A DNA stretch of 64,000 bases from the NCBI GenBank assembly GCA_029379385.1, contig CM055606.1, positions 3,038,001 through 3,102,000 of the forward strand, read 5' to 3'. The notes below the pieces were generated by a model. The model was not told the DNA's origin. It made no database searches and saw nothing but the letters and a program-made list of their open reading frames with translations. The DNA is from Quillaja saponaria. Its lineage: Eukaryota > Streptophyta > Magnoliopsida > Fabales > Quillajaceae. Numbering within the stretch: the first letter of the stretch is position 1; each line of letters begins with the position of its first letter. Of this stretch, positions 47,708 to 60,600 are shown one piece after another. Position numbers and translations under genes: made by a program.

Positions 47708-48245
47708 TGTCACAACCCAAGCTTGTCCAGTGCATGTCGCACATGGCCGCTTGCCTTATGATGGGTACATTGTGGATAGCTAGGCATATGTCATGACACA
47801 GTGTGGCATTTTTGTAAATAGGTAGCCAGGGGTAGTCGGGCAACTGGGAAATATGATGTTCCCTCCTGCCAGAGGGGTTATGGCGCAGAAAGCTCTTTAG
47901 GGGGGGTGTATATGTGAGAAAATCAAAGTTGTACACGAGCTTGTCGGATGAGTGTCAAAGGTCTTGGTGTTGCTTGTAACTCCCCCTACACCAAGCCATT
48001 TGCCTATGTCGTAGCCATGTCGAGAGCATTTTGATAGCATTGTAATTTGATCGTTTTTCAATTAATGAGAAGTTGAAGCCCTTTCTTGCAAAATGTGTTC
48101 TATTTGCTTTCTTGCTTACATTGTTGCACACTAGCCTTGCGGGTTGACACCCGAGGGGCATTGGAGAAGCTGACTTGCTACCCACGAAGGGGTTAGCAAG
48201 TGCTACATAGGCGTGTTTGCGTGCTAGCAAAGTCGGCCCGTGACA
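47708..48245. mobile_element. Solo LTR
   Basis: The 538-bp element has TGTCAC at the left and GTGACA at the right, flanked by perfect 5-bp direct repeats CTATG (47703-47707 and 48246-48250). It is GC-richer than its surroundings. Two - strand open frames across it (47703-47936, 47955-48230) have no domain and reflect LTR composition. A full element has recombined to one LTR. Confidence 0.9.
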
Positions 48246-48250
48246 CTATG

Positions 48251-51025
48251 GTAAGTTTGGTTGCAGGCGTAGAGTAATAGAAAGCTTAATCTGAATGTGA
48301 TGCATTCGTACCCGATCCCTTGTTTCTGGGGATTTAAGTACCCCACTTTCTTTTACATGTGTCAATTTAAGAATTGTCCACATCATCAAATTACCTACTA
48401 AATTTTTTGTTGACTTGCTATTCTGACTTACCCAATTAGAAGAAAACTTGATCAAATATTATATTTTGAAAAATTACATTTTATCATATGAATTATTAGA
48501 TGTTTTGTAGTAATTATTATAGATTATTAAATCAGACACATGATTCTTTTATTTGAGTCATAATTAACAAATAATCATTACTTATCTAAATTAATGGTTA
48601 TATCTACACAAATTAACTCACAAAATATTAAATTATCCTCATAATAAGTTTTTTATTTTTTTTATGTTTTCTTCTTTTTACATTTTTTTTTTATTTTCTA
48701 AGAAACTAAACTCTTTATATTAATCAATTTTAGTATTCATAAATAATATTTGAATCATTCATTATTTTTATTTTTATTTTGTCATAATATTTAAATTATT
48801 AATAGATTTAATATTATTTTTTTATTTATAGAAATTATACAAGTTGTTGTTTCAATTTGCATTTTAATGATAATATTTTCATTAAAATTTTTATTATCTT
48901 ATTATTGTATTACATATGAAAGAATATACTAATATTGAATAAATATAGACATTTTAATTACTAGAAAAAAGAAAATATAAAAGAAGAAACAAGAGATAGA
49001 AAAAACTATAATAAGAATAATTTAGTCTTTTCTAAACTAATTTGTGAGATTTTATTACTAATTTGAAACTGAGTATGGGTTCTAGCTCATGTGGGTATAG
49101 TACAATTGATCCTATATTTTAACACCGGAACTTACTTGTACCATATATATACTAAACACATGTTAGACTCATCAATCTAACTATTTCATTTGCATAGCTA
49201 ATACATATTTGACTTATGATCAATTTAATTTTTGTAATCTAAATTATGTATAGATTGTTACAATCTATATATTAAATAAGTCATGATTCATGACATTTTA
49301 AATTTCATATTGTATAATGACTAGATGTTTCAGATTAATGTCTTTAGTTATATTAATATATAAGGCCTACCCCGAATAACTCAAGCTTATTTGTTATCCA
49401 ATACGAGTTGAGTTTGAATGAAACTCTGATGAATAACCTCAAATTCAAATTTAGTTTAGTCCAATATGTTCGACATGAGCTTGTGTCTAGCTCATTATTA
49501 TGTGGACGTTATTTAGTGACTTGTCAATTTCCATCCTTATGCTAGATGCTCATGGGCTGCACACTGTACTGAAGCGCACGCTGGCACCCACCTAAAAAGC
49601 CATACTGTTAATGGCAAATCAAAGGAAGAAAGAATGAATAAAGAAAATGGAAAAAGAGGTATAAAGCATCCAAGAAATTGTTCAGCTGAGGGTAATATAG
49701 TCTATTTGATTCATTTATATCATGTAAGCAGAATCTGTCCTTTTCTCTCTTTTTTTTTCTTTTTTTTCTTTCTTTCAAGTTTCAATTATCTTTCTTTTTT
49801 TATGACAAATTCGGCCAGTTAATCCTGCAGGTTGAAGGAAAAGAAAAATGAACAATGCACATACCCCTTCCACTCCAAGTTGGATGGGGTCAGCTCACGT
49901 GGAAAAAAGAAAAAAAAAAAAAAACACTATGTCCAAGAGTAAGTGTAAGACAATTAGCAGATTCGCAAAGAAGATCACTAAAGCAGAAATTTATTTTATT
50001 ACAATCAAGCTAATTGTTTCACATATAATCTTTTGCATAGGTTATATAAATTAGAAAAGTATATTAAATGTATAAAGTAATTTTTTTATTTAATAAGGAA
50101 TATTAATAATAATATAGAAATATATCAATCAAATCAGCTTGCCAATAGTATTTTAAACTTTTCAGCTATTAACAAAATTTCAAAGAGGTTTGCTCAAGCT
50201 CTTGAATCCTAATGAATAACTCTTTAGTTAAGTTATAAAAAATGTATTTTTTTTTTTTTTAAGTTTTTGTGAAATTTTTTTGTTTGACTTATTTACTTAA
50301 ATCATGTCAAATTTATTTCATTCTATTAATAAATTTATATATACATATTTTCTTAAATTTAGCTTTATATGAAATAATTATTACTAGTAAGTCATATACA
50401 TGAGCTCCATTGTACTATACGACATTTATTATGTCATTTTATAAGATATTAGGCATGGATGTGAGAACAAAAATTTATGATATGAACTAATTAAGTTTCG
50501 TCTTAAAATTATAAAAACTCACTTGCATTATTTTATAACTAAATAAATTTAATAGTAATAATGGAAGGACAAAAGTATATTCTGAATTAAATTATAGGAG
50601 ATTATATAAAACTTCAAAATTAGTATGTTCTTTTTGATAATGATGGAGGGGCCGCGTCAATAGTGAACGAGGGTCGAGGCGAGCAGCGGTCTAATACCGT
50701 GTGATGCCTTAAATGATATTTTAATAATGACATATGCATTATTGTTTCCAACTGCAAACATTTAAATCAATATTATAATTATAATTTGAAAATATATGTT
50801 CAACTCAATAAATAGAAATACATTTTTTAATTTTTGGGTAAGATAGGAAATTTTTATTTTTTTTGGGTAAGAAGATAGGAATACATTAAATTACCAAATT
50901 CATTGACGGAATATGAAAGAGAAAATAGAAACATCATGCAGTCATTGGGTGAGCACTTGACTCTGTTTTATCTGTAGAGACCCCACAACTCGTGAGAATA
51001 ATTTTATCTTTACTTTATTTTATTT
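48251..51025. other. AT-rich intergenic spacer, no gene seen
   Basis: Very AT-rich. A small GC-rich island at 50642-50705 (ggaggggccgcgtcaatagt) stands out but carries no recognised motif. An A-run lies near 49907-49923. Confidence 0.5.
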
Positions 51026-51503
51026 TTTGTTTTTTTTGCTGAAAATGTATCTAACTATTTTCCTATTAATAAACTAATAAATTACCCAATTAAATGAAGC
51101 AAACCCAGGACAAAGAGGCCTAGCAAGCAAGTTGGCATCCACATGAGCAGGAGCGCATATTATAAAACATAAATATCTACGAATTGTACGAGAAATGTGA
51201 GCACCAACGTCTCCCTCAAACAAAAATCAAACAGCTTCCGGGCCCTTCTAACCAATGGAAAATCGACAACGTTTTTGACGAAACCACTCTGATTTTCCCA
51301 AATCCTCTCAGGTTTTTTCAACTTTTCTCTTCCTTATTACATAGCCACAAATTGAAATTGTGCTATTCAGTATCTCTAAGGCCATTACGCTTACCGTCCC
51401 CCTTTTCATTATCACCCCTATTTTGTTTTTGTTTGCTTTGCTAAAACTGTAGCTACTAACTTTGTAAAGAGCTCCGTAGACACATCAATCACATACACAC
51501 ACG

Positions 51504-51517
51504 TATATATATATATA
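51504..51517 (+). promoter_or_regulatory. Candidate TATA region of FUL-like copy 2
   Basis: A TATATATATATATA run starts 163 bp upstream of ATG 51667, at the position matching the run in copy 1 and followed by the same acccagaaag. Confidence 0.4.
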
Positions 51518-51666
51518 CCCAGAAAGGACTAAAAACAGAGAGGATGAATTGGGTTTGCTAGTCTTATGTTCTTAGTCTCTGCAGGAAATTAAAGCCCAAA
51601 TTTTTATCCTGTTTTGATTTGAATATTATATATATATTGTAGTGGGTAGCTAGAAATTAGGTGCTA

Positions 51667-54600
51667 ATGGGGAGAGGAAGAGTTCAGCTAAAGAGGATTG
51701 AGAACAAGATCAATAGGCAGGTGACGTTTTCAAAGAGGAGGTCAGGGCTGCTGAAGAAAGCTAATGAGATCTCTGTGCTTTGCGATGCTGAGGTTGGTTT
51801 GATTGTTTTCTCTACAAAAGGCAAGCTTTCTGAGTACTCCAGTGATTCCTGGTAAATACCCAGCTACAAACTCCACTGTTACAGTCGAATATATACTTGT
51901 GGTTTCGATCATTAATTATTCTATTCAAAATAGTTAAACAGCTTTCCTTTCTTGTATTTACTTGTGTTTTCATGTTCTTATGGTCTTTTGGTTAAATTAG
52001 AAGTTGAAAGTTTGAGCCGAGAATGTTTGTTCTGTTTGGAAGTGAAGGTGTTTGATATAATGCGCCTTCCAATCTCATTGGGATTTTTCTCTCGCTAATA
52101 AATCAGTTTCGTTTTGGTAGTAGTCAATAAGCCTTCTATAAATATTACCCAGAAAGAAAACTTCTAAAAATAGAGAGATTTCCTTTTAAAGAGAAAGAGC
52201 AGCTTCCATTTCTAGCTATTATTAGGGAATTGCTTATTTTGAAATTCACGCAATCTCTTTTGCTGGAGTCGGAGATCATAATATCTTTTTCTCTATGGAG
52301 TATTTGGGTGTGAATTGAAATATCTTTCTTGGGCCTTATTGGGCTCTTACAAGTTATAAAAGTTCCACCTCACTTGCATATGCAGTATGCACTAAAAGAA
52401 GAGAATAGGAAAGGAAAGGGACTCATCATGTGTTTAAGACTGTCGCCAATTAAACTGTTCAATTTGGTTTCACTGCTTTGCCAAAATGAATTCCTTCGAG
52501 GTTAGTAGAGTACTGCCACCTTTTCCATTTTAGCAGACTTTTAAGGCCGGTGGCCTGTGGAATATTTCTTATTTTATGATTCATAAAATACCCTAAAATT
52601 ATAGTTTTCTATTTGTTTATATGGTTCTTATCTGAATTTCTCTTGATGTGTGGTATCTTCTAGATCTAGTTTTGCTTTCCGTAATTAGCTATGGATTGGA
52701 CGTGTAGATATTTTTGATATCTTACATTATTATATGCGGATATTTTAGGATATTTGAGATATTTTTGATATCTTCCTCTTTGCTGTGTCATTGGGGAATA
52801 TAGATAGAGTATTGGTGCACTCATATCCAAAAAGTAGTAGGATATGATGACTTTCTTTTTTTTCTTGTAGTGTTAGTTTATTATTGGTATACAATTTTTG
52901 TGAATATTACTATGCTAGACACAAGCATTTATAGTATCTAAATTTAAAGCTTTTCCGTCTCTCATAGTCTCTGACATCATAATTCCTCTTAAAAATTATA
53001 TATATTTGTGAAACATTAAATAGTTATGTCTAATTCATAAATATTATTATTGGGAGCATAAACTCAACTCAATGTCAGCTGAATAAACTCTATCCAATTA
53101 GCTTACACTGCTTTCCCAAAATGAAATCCTTCGATATTAGTTAGGGAGTAGTACTAGCTTTTTCATTTTTGACCGGTGGGATATTTCTCAGGCATGGTCA
53201 GTGACTAGACATTTTTTTTTTTTTAAGGGAGTCAATTAAAATTTTATGCAGATGTATTTCATTATTATAATAGTTAAAAAAAAATTATAAGAAGTTTGAT
53301 GACTCATAAGATATAATAAAAATTTATAAGACAAAAAAAAGGAAGATAAATTTTAATCCATTAGTTTTATAGTCATGTAGTTTAAAAGAAATATTATTTT
53401 TTATTTTTTATTTTTAGAGATATCATGATATTAAACAAGAGAAAAACATAAGATTAAAATTTAATTTTGAACTATATTATTAATATTTTAAACAAATTTA
53501 GGAGGACCATGTCCCGTATGATCTTAAGGACTCCTCCCTTGGCCATAGGTTCATAAAATACCATAAAACTACACTTCAGGTTTTTATCTGAATTACTCAT
53601 TTTGCTTGAAGGGGAAAGACATAAAGCGGAAACACTATATGGGATATTTTTGATATCTTAACATTACTTTATGAGATATTTTCTTCTGCTTTGTTGTGTC
53701 ACTGGGGAGATATAGATACCGTATGGGTGCACTCATATCCAAAATTATAAGGATATGATGAGTTTTTTCTTTTTCTAACATGTTAGATTATTACATTATT
53801 AGTAACAGGAGTTTTACAGAAAGTGTTTACATACTGATTTATCTACAATTCAGACATATAGTAATTAGATTATATTTAAGAGAAACATATTATTGGTATA
53901 GACAATTCTTGTGAATATTTGGGGTGCAACAGGTACATTTGTGCAGATAGCACAAGTAGATATCGAATTACAAATTGTATAAATAATCTTTACATGAAAT
54001 AATTCAATTCAAATAAGCTTAGTCCCAGCTCAATTGGGATTGGTTTAATTAAAATAACTCTTGAAAATAAAAACCTACAGCCTAATTCTGTCAGTCTCTC
54101 TACTCTCTGGAGGTTTATTTCTAGTGAAATTTTCCCTTTTGTGACAATGTTTTCTTTGTGATTTTCCTTGAGGCAATCTTTTCTTGGTGATTCCTATTGC
54201 TGCAATATTATTATATTTTATACTTGATTTGTTTATAGTTGAAACCAGTTATTTTGGGATTATCTCTCTAAGGTCTCATCTACTTTGGAGATTTATTTTA
54301 AGTGGATCTCGATGTCAACAATAGTACGTGGAGGAAGATGGTAGAAAGGATAATGACCCAATGATGATCATGGCGAGGACACACTTTCTGATTCCAGATT
54401 GGCATCTATATCTTGTTTAGAATTTAAGAGTCATTGAAATCAAGAGTAATTTTCTAGATTGGTGATTGGTTTTCATGCTTGGGATGCCTTTTGAAATCAT
54501 TTATAGTTTCAGTCACCATTAGGCTTGGTTTGTTTTAGGAATTGGTTTATTGTTGTTATCCTAACCTTTGGGTACTTAATATATATGTCCAATATTTTTT

Positions 54601-57600
54601 ATATTGAAATGCCCAACATCATTTCTTAGTTGGAGGTTATGGTTGTATTTCTCTTTTCATCAATCATAAATCTAAAAAAAATTATGACCATTTGGAACAT
54701 GTCTGAAAAATTGGAAAACCTTATATTTCACTGTGTTGATTTCTGTAGATCTTGAAAAATTATGACCACTTGGAATATGTTAGAAACAAAAAAGACTTTT
54801 TGGGAAGTTTTTTAAATTTGAAAAAAGATTGTTGATTGAGGCTTTGGGAGGATGCATCTTATTTATTTCCAATTAAAAAAATTTAGTGGGTTAAAAATTT
54901 CTAGAAGGAGTTTTTGAAATTGTAAGTATAATTAATTATATTGGTTTGATTTTAAAATTCTGAGTTCTTAATTTTAATTTATAAATTATAAGAACTAGAA
55001 TGAATTGTAGTATTGGGGATGAAAGTATAATTTAGCTAAGAAATTAAGATAGAGTAAGAATTTATTTATTTATTTTTGGTTACAGCTAGATTCAATAGTT
55101 TTTATGGTCTTTTGAGATTTATTTTTGTAAAATCAAACTCTTAATTAATTGAAAACTATTAAATTTCGATAGGACACAATATACTTAGTTTATATAGCGA
55201 AAATAATTCAATGATTTGTGAAGAAGTTTTGCGTTGAAAATAAAATTTGGGGGTATAACATATAAAATTAATAAAATAAATTTGTCTAATTATTAAACCA
55301 ATATTCATTGTAATTTTTTCATCATCTCTTAAAAATATGTTTGTTAATTTCATTAAATTCTAATTCAATTTAATAATTTTTAACTTGATTAAGAATTCAA
55401 TTAAAGTATATTAAATCATGAAAAATAAAAATATATAAAATCTTGTAGAATTTGATTTGAAAAAATAATTATTAAATGATCGAAATGAAAATGATGTAAT
55501 TTTCAAAAAGTGTATAATTTTGGAATCTAATTATTAGGGGAACGTTTTATGCAATCTCTAGAAATAATATAATAATAGAAAAAGTGATTTAATGAAATAA
55601 CTTCTAATATAAATAATTCTCTTAATTTCTAAGCTATTCTGAAACCAGTGAAATCACTTGAGCACATGCATGCACACGTACTTTGTTAGGCATGCACAAA
55701 CAGATACTATTATACGTAGTTTTCCCTCCCTCCTTTTCTTGTCTAGAATAGCTTGCGATATGGTATCATTCTAATATGATGACCAACATTTACTGATAAG
55801 TTGCGCTGGACCTTTGTAGTATTCCTAATACATATTTAAGATGAGAAAAGAAGCATAGTAGGTGACCCTGTATAGTAGTATTCCCAATACATATTTAACT
55901 TCCATGAGTAAGTGTTCTTCTCCTTTTGTACTAGTGTTTTAGCTCACAACTTCTATTAATGTAGTTTTTGATCTTCCAATAGTATACTTTTCGCCAAAAT
56001 GAATCATCTAGCTTTTTCGTGAAGGAGCATTTACATCTTTGCGATACAACAAACCATTTTGAGCTATTCCGCTTATCTCTCCAATTGGAGCAACAATATG
56101 TTACATCGAATATTTTCTTATTATCTTACATTTTCTTGTATTATCAAATAATCTCGCAATATTATCATCTTTACGATTTTCATTTTTTCAATATGTTATT
56201 TCTTGATATTTCACACGCCGTGCTATAAAACGAAATACTGGGTATAACGGTAAGATAATTTTATAATATTACCTTTTAGCTTTATAGGTAAGTTTAGATC
56301 ATTTAAAACTCCCAAACTTTCTTCCCCTTTCAGCCAACATGTTCTAATTCTATGTGAATCATCATATTCTGTTTTTCCATCATGTTGAGTTATTGATTCA
56401 AGACACCTACCCTGCTAACTAGTTGAAATCTCAAGCAATCATTTCTCCTTCTATCCTTTTGAAACCATGTGTACTCAGTTATAGTTTTACTTAACCTAAA
56501 GTCTATAACTAGTAGATTATGTCGTCATACTTCTAGCTTGACATTTCAGTTCTAATCCCACCTGAAACCTCATCCCCTTCTTGGCACTAATCAGGGATTA
56601 GCACTCAAGTCTTGGACTAAGAAACGTCAATTAGGAGTCAAACCATGTTTTTTCGCACTCATAAATATTAGGAATCAAACCTTGGACTAAGGAACATCAA
56701 CTAAGGGTCAACCATGTTGTCTAATTAGGAGTCAAACGTCAAACAGGGGTCAACCATGTTGTCTAATTAGAAGTGTTAAGATCTCTTAAGTGATGGTGGT
56801 GACTTCCATGAACAACTTATCAAAATAAATCTTCCATTTATCCTTAATCTCTTCTTCTGTAACCAAAGCCTTAATACTCTCATCTATCCATTCGACAAAG
56901 TTGATATCTTCCAGTATTATTTTCTTTCAAGAAGTCTATAGATACTCTCTCTCCATATTCTTTGTCTAGCTTGTTAGTTGTTATACAAATCACTGTACGT
57001 CTCAAATATAGTTTTCTTAACAGCCTTCTTTGTTTCATTATTTACATATGTGTACTCTTTAAAATTGTTATAATTTCTGTCGTATTCAACTTAAAATATG
57101 CCTTACTAGTTGCCTTACCTCTCATCCCACCCCCAGATTCCTTTCCTATGGCTCCGGATTATTTATGTAGTTTAAGATGTGACATGTTACTTTTTTTTTT
57201 TTTGAGTATGTATTTAGATAACAGAAATGTGAAATTACTTTTAAGGATCCTTTTTCCAGCTTAAGTTTCATTTCTGACCTATTAGTTAAATTTGTAAGGA
57301 GTATTTCACATTTTACACAATTTTTCAATGTCACGAATTCACCTATGAGAGCTCTGTTGGTTCATATATTCATGTGTTGGATTGCTGGAGTAAGTTTCTC
57401 AAGCGTCCCACAATTATTTTTCTGGATGCCTCCATTTTTTTCCTGTTTATAGGTGAAATTATGTTATAGAAATGAAAATGGGTATCACTAGTTGAAGATT
57501 TCTAAGGTAAAAAAAGGTTTTGGAGAGTTTTAGAACTCAGAAATACATATGTTGCCGAAACTTCCCACCCGCTGGAATAAACTAGGAAACTTTAGAGTTG

Positions 57601-60600
57601 AAGAGAAGTGTAACTTAATGAGAAAATTTTGATGTTGCCATGGAAAGTTGTCTATGAGATTGAGATAAAAAAATTGGTAACTTAAAATCAGTTTTTTCAG
57701 GTATTTTTGGAAGCTTGGAGGTTGTTTCATTTGGGGTCAAGAAATTTTCGAAACTTAGAGGCAGTTTATTTCCTGCCAAGAACCTTTTGAAGTTTGAAAA
57801 CAGTTCTGCATCATGTTGGGAAACTTTTAAAGGTTGAAGGCAGTTTTGCGTCATGCTGAGGAACTCTTGAACCTTGTTAAGAAGTTTTGTTTCATTCCAA
57901 AAAACTCTTGAAGGCAGTTTCATTTCGTGCCAATGAATTTTGTCTTGGAAGTAGTTTAAACTCGTATTAATGAGTATTAATTTATTTTTTTGTAACCGTT
58001 GATAATTTAGACTCTGTATTAAGGAGTGTTGGTGTTCCTTTTTGGAAATTGTTGATAGTTTATACTTGTATCAAGGAATGTCGATGTTCCTTTTTGGGAA
58101 CCATAAATAGTGTTTCGAATGCAGTGATCCGCTCTTTGCAATTCAAGCTCAAAACTCTCCGTCGGTTGAGGAAGTCTCTTTAAATTGTTCCCATCTGTCG
58201 ATTGACTAAGCTTCCAATTGGGTGTACTAGTCGAATGCAATTCCTCTAAGAGATTGAACATATTATTTGACAAGAATATCTCCTAAGTCCTAGCATTCTC
58301 ACTGGTTTTAATGAAATGAGCTATATGTTGTTTGGGGTTAGATACATACCCATTGGTCATCATGTTGTTGATCCACTTGGTGTATAATTTTGAGTACATA
58401 AGTGAACCTTGTGAACATTATCCGTGTTGTGTTTGGATGGTGTTGGTGACCATGTCCTACAACTGTTGTATCAACAATGTCAATAAAAAGGTGTTGAGAA
58501 TCCTTCAAGTTCGTCTTACTTTTTCTATTTGTCCATGGCGACAATATTTGGAGTCATACTAGGAAGACAAATTAGTTTTTGACCTGGCACTATTTTGCAT
58601 CTTCAACTTATTCATGAAATTAGCAATCTCGAGATCTTTGTCCTCTATAGTTTTGATGGGAAGCAAGATCTTTTTTAATTTCAACGATTTTTCTTCCATA
58701 GTTGAAGCTTCGATTACCTTGTGTGATCGTGGACATTGTGTATTTGGATCAGTGGCAGTGATAAGTGTGGAAATGGCGCAAGTTATGTTTACTCTCATCC
58801 AATTGTCTCTTGCAAACATTATCAAATAGCTTCTACTCAATTTATGAAGTATAATTTTGTATTGCTTTGTCCTGATACTGGCCTCTTGGGTTTTACTAAT
58901 TAAGACCTTTTTGTGGAAAATTCTTTGGTCGCCTTGGTGATGGCTTGGATGCGTATAACTGATTGTAGACGAATTTTAGTTTGGAATTAGCATAATAAGT
59001 TTAGTTAGTGGAGAATTATGAGTTATTGGTTACTTGGAATTAGTGTTATTACTTATACTTATTTCTAATATAAATAGATTATTGTGAGTTTAGTAATGTT
59101 AATCTTTTTTAAGTGGTATTTCCACTTACAATGTGTAGAGAATGTAACGAGTAGTTAAAATATCTCTTTCAATATTATATTTTCCCTCTATAGGAGTGAG
59201 TGTATTGTCCCTACTTCAAACAAAATGGTATTAGAGCCAACCATAATTCCAAAAAATAATTAGGACAGGTTTGATAATTAATTGTCTTTACTTTGTGATA
59301 TTTTTCTTCATAATTTGATCCTTTTTTGTACTATTTCAATTTTCAACCTTCACCAGTACACTCATAAGAGATCAGTCTATAATAGTCATTTTGGAGAATA
59401 CTATGAGGTCCAGCACTGGTTTCTGAAAGGTACTTGTAACTGGGAAAAGACATACACCTGTACTTATAGAACCTACAAAGAGATTGTGAAGAAAAGGTTT
59501 CAACTTTTCTGAGGACAAGCCCTTGATAAAGATGTTATCAAATCAGAATAGGAAAAAACTAAAGATGTTATCAAATCAGAATAGGAAAAAACTACATGGA
59601 AATCACCATGAGCAACTTTTTAATGAGAGAAATGAAAATGAACCTCAATGTAATTGGTTCTATCATGAAAAATAAGATTAACGGTTAGATAAGTAGCACT
59701 AGCATTATTACATAGACTGATGAATACTACCTAGTTGTAATAAGGAAAGACCAACACTCAGAAGTAACCATAGTAACCAGTAAGATTCAGCCACAGAAAA
59801 AGCTACAGACTGATGTTCTGTTTCAGCACTAAACCTTGAAAGTTGAAATTGTTGGCTGCTTTTTGGCAGTCAATGAAATATTATTAGGACACAAAAAAGA
59901 ATCTGCTGTCATTGTACATACATATTACAATTGAGATAATACTGTTTTGTTTTGAACTGTACTATGTGTCTGTAGGTTTCTATTAGATGCCATGAATACT
60001 TAACCAACAGGTTATTAACTTCCCCCGTCTACAGCATGGAAAGGATTCTTGAACGGTATGAGAGATATTCATATTCTGAGAGGCAGCTGGATGGAAATGA
60101 TCATGAACCAAATGTATGCCAATTCATTTTTGAAGTTAGTTCTGTTAGACATGTATCCATACTCTTAATCGTGAGCTGTGGATGGTGATTGGTTTATTCC
60201 GAGAATCAGGACTGATGTCATTATCTCCATTTTTAGGGAAACTGGACTCTGCAACATGCAAAGCTTAAGGCTAGGATGGAGGTTTTACAAAGAAATCAAA
60301 GGTGCTAAATGAACCGAATGAGAACTACTTGTATAAATGCGATAAACTAAGAAACATGTTGATTTGCTGTTGCAGGAATTTTATGGGAGAAGATCTTGAT
60401 GGCCTAAGTCTCAAAGAGCTTCAAAATTTGGAGCGACAGCTTGAATCTGCTCTCAAACACGTTAGGTCAAGGAAGGTATTATCATGTATTCCTAACGTTT
60501 GTGGTCATTTCGTTTGAATTGAGTGTAATCGTAATCACATAGAAAGATTTCTCTTGCAGAACCAAGTCATGTACGAATCGATTTCAGAGCTTCAAAAAAA

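Larger units (their letters stand above)
51852..60034 (+). other. Intron 1 of FUL-like copy 2 (8.2 kb)
   Basis: Bounded by GT 51852 and AG 60033-60034, again forming Cys62. It lacks the poly(T) insertion, the SINE and the second 134-bp unit of copy 1, but has its own retroelement block at about 58100-59730. Confidence 0.85.

Noticed and set aside
47703..48230. Two - strand frames of 77 and 91 codons
   Set aside because: Contained within the solo LTR bounded by CTATG duplications.
57530..57923. Overlapping - strand frames of 66 and 102 codons in copy 2 intron
   Set aside because: They arise from the minisatellite; the residue repeats follow the 43-bp unit.
60302..60517. 71-codon frame as a separate gene
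   Set aside because: It is intron 3 sequence running into exon 4 of FUL-like copy 2.
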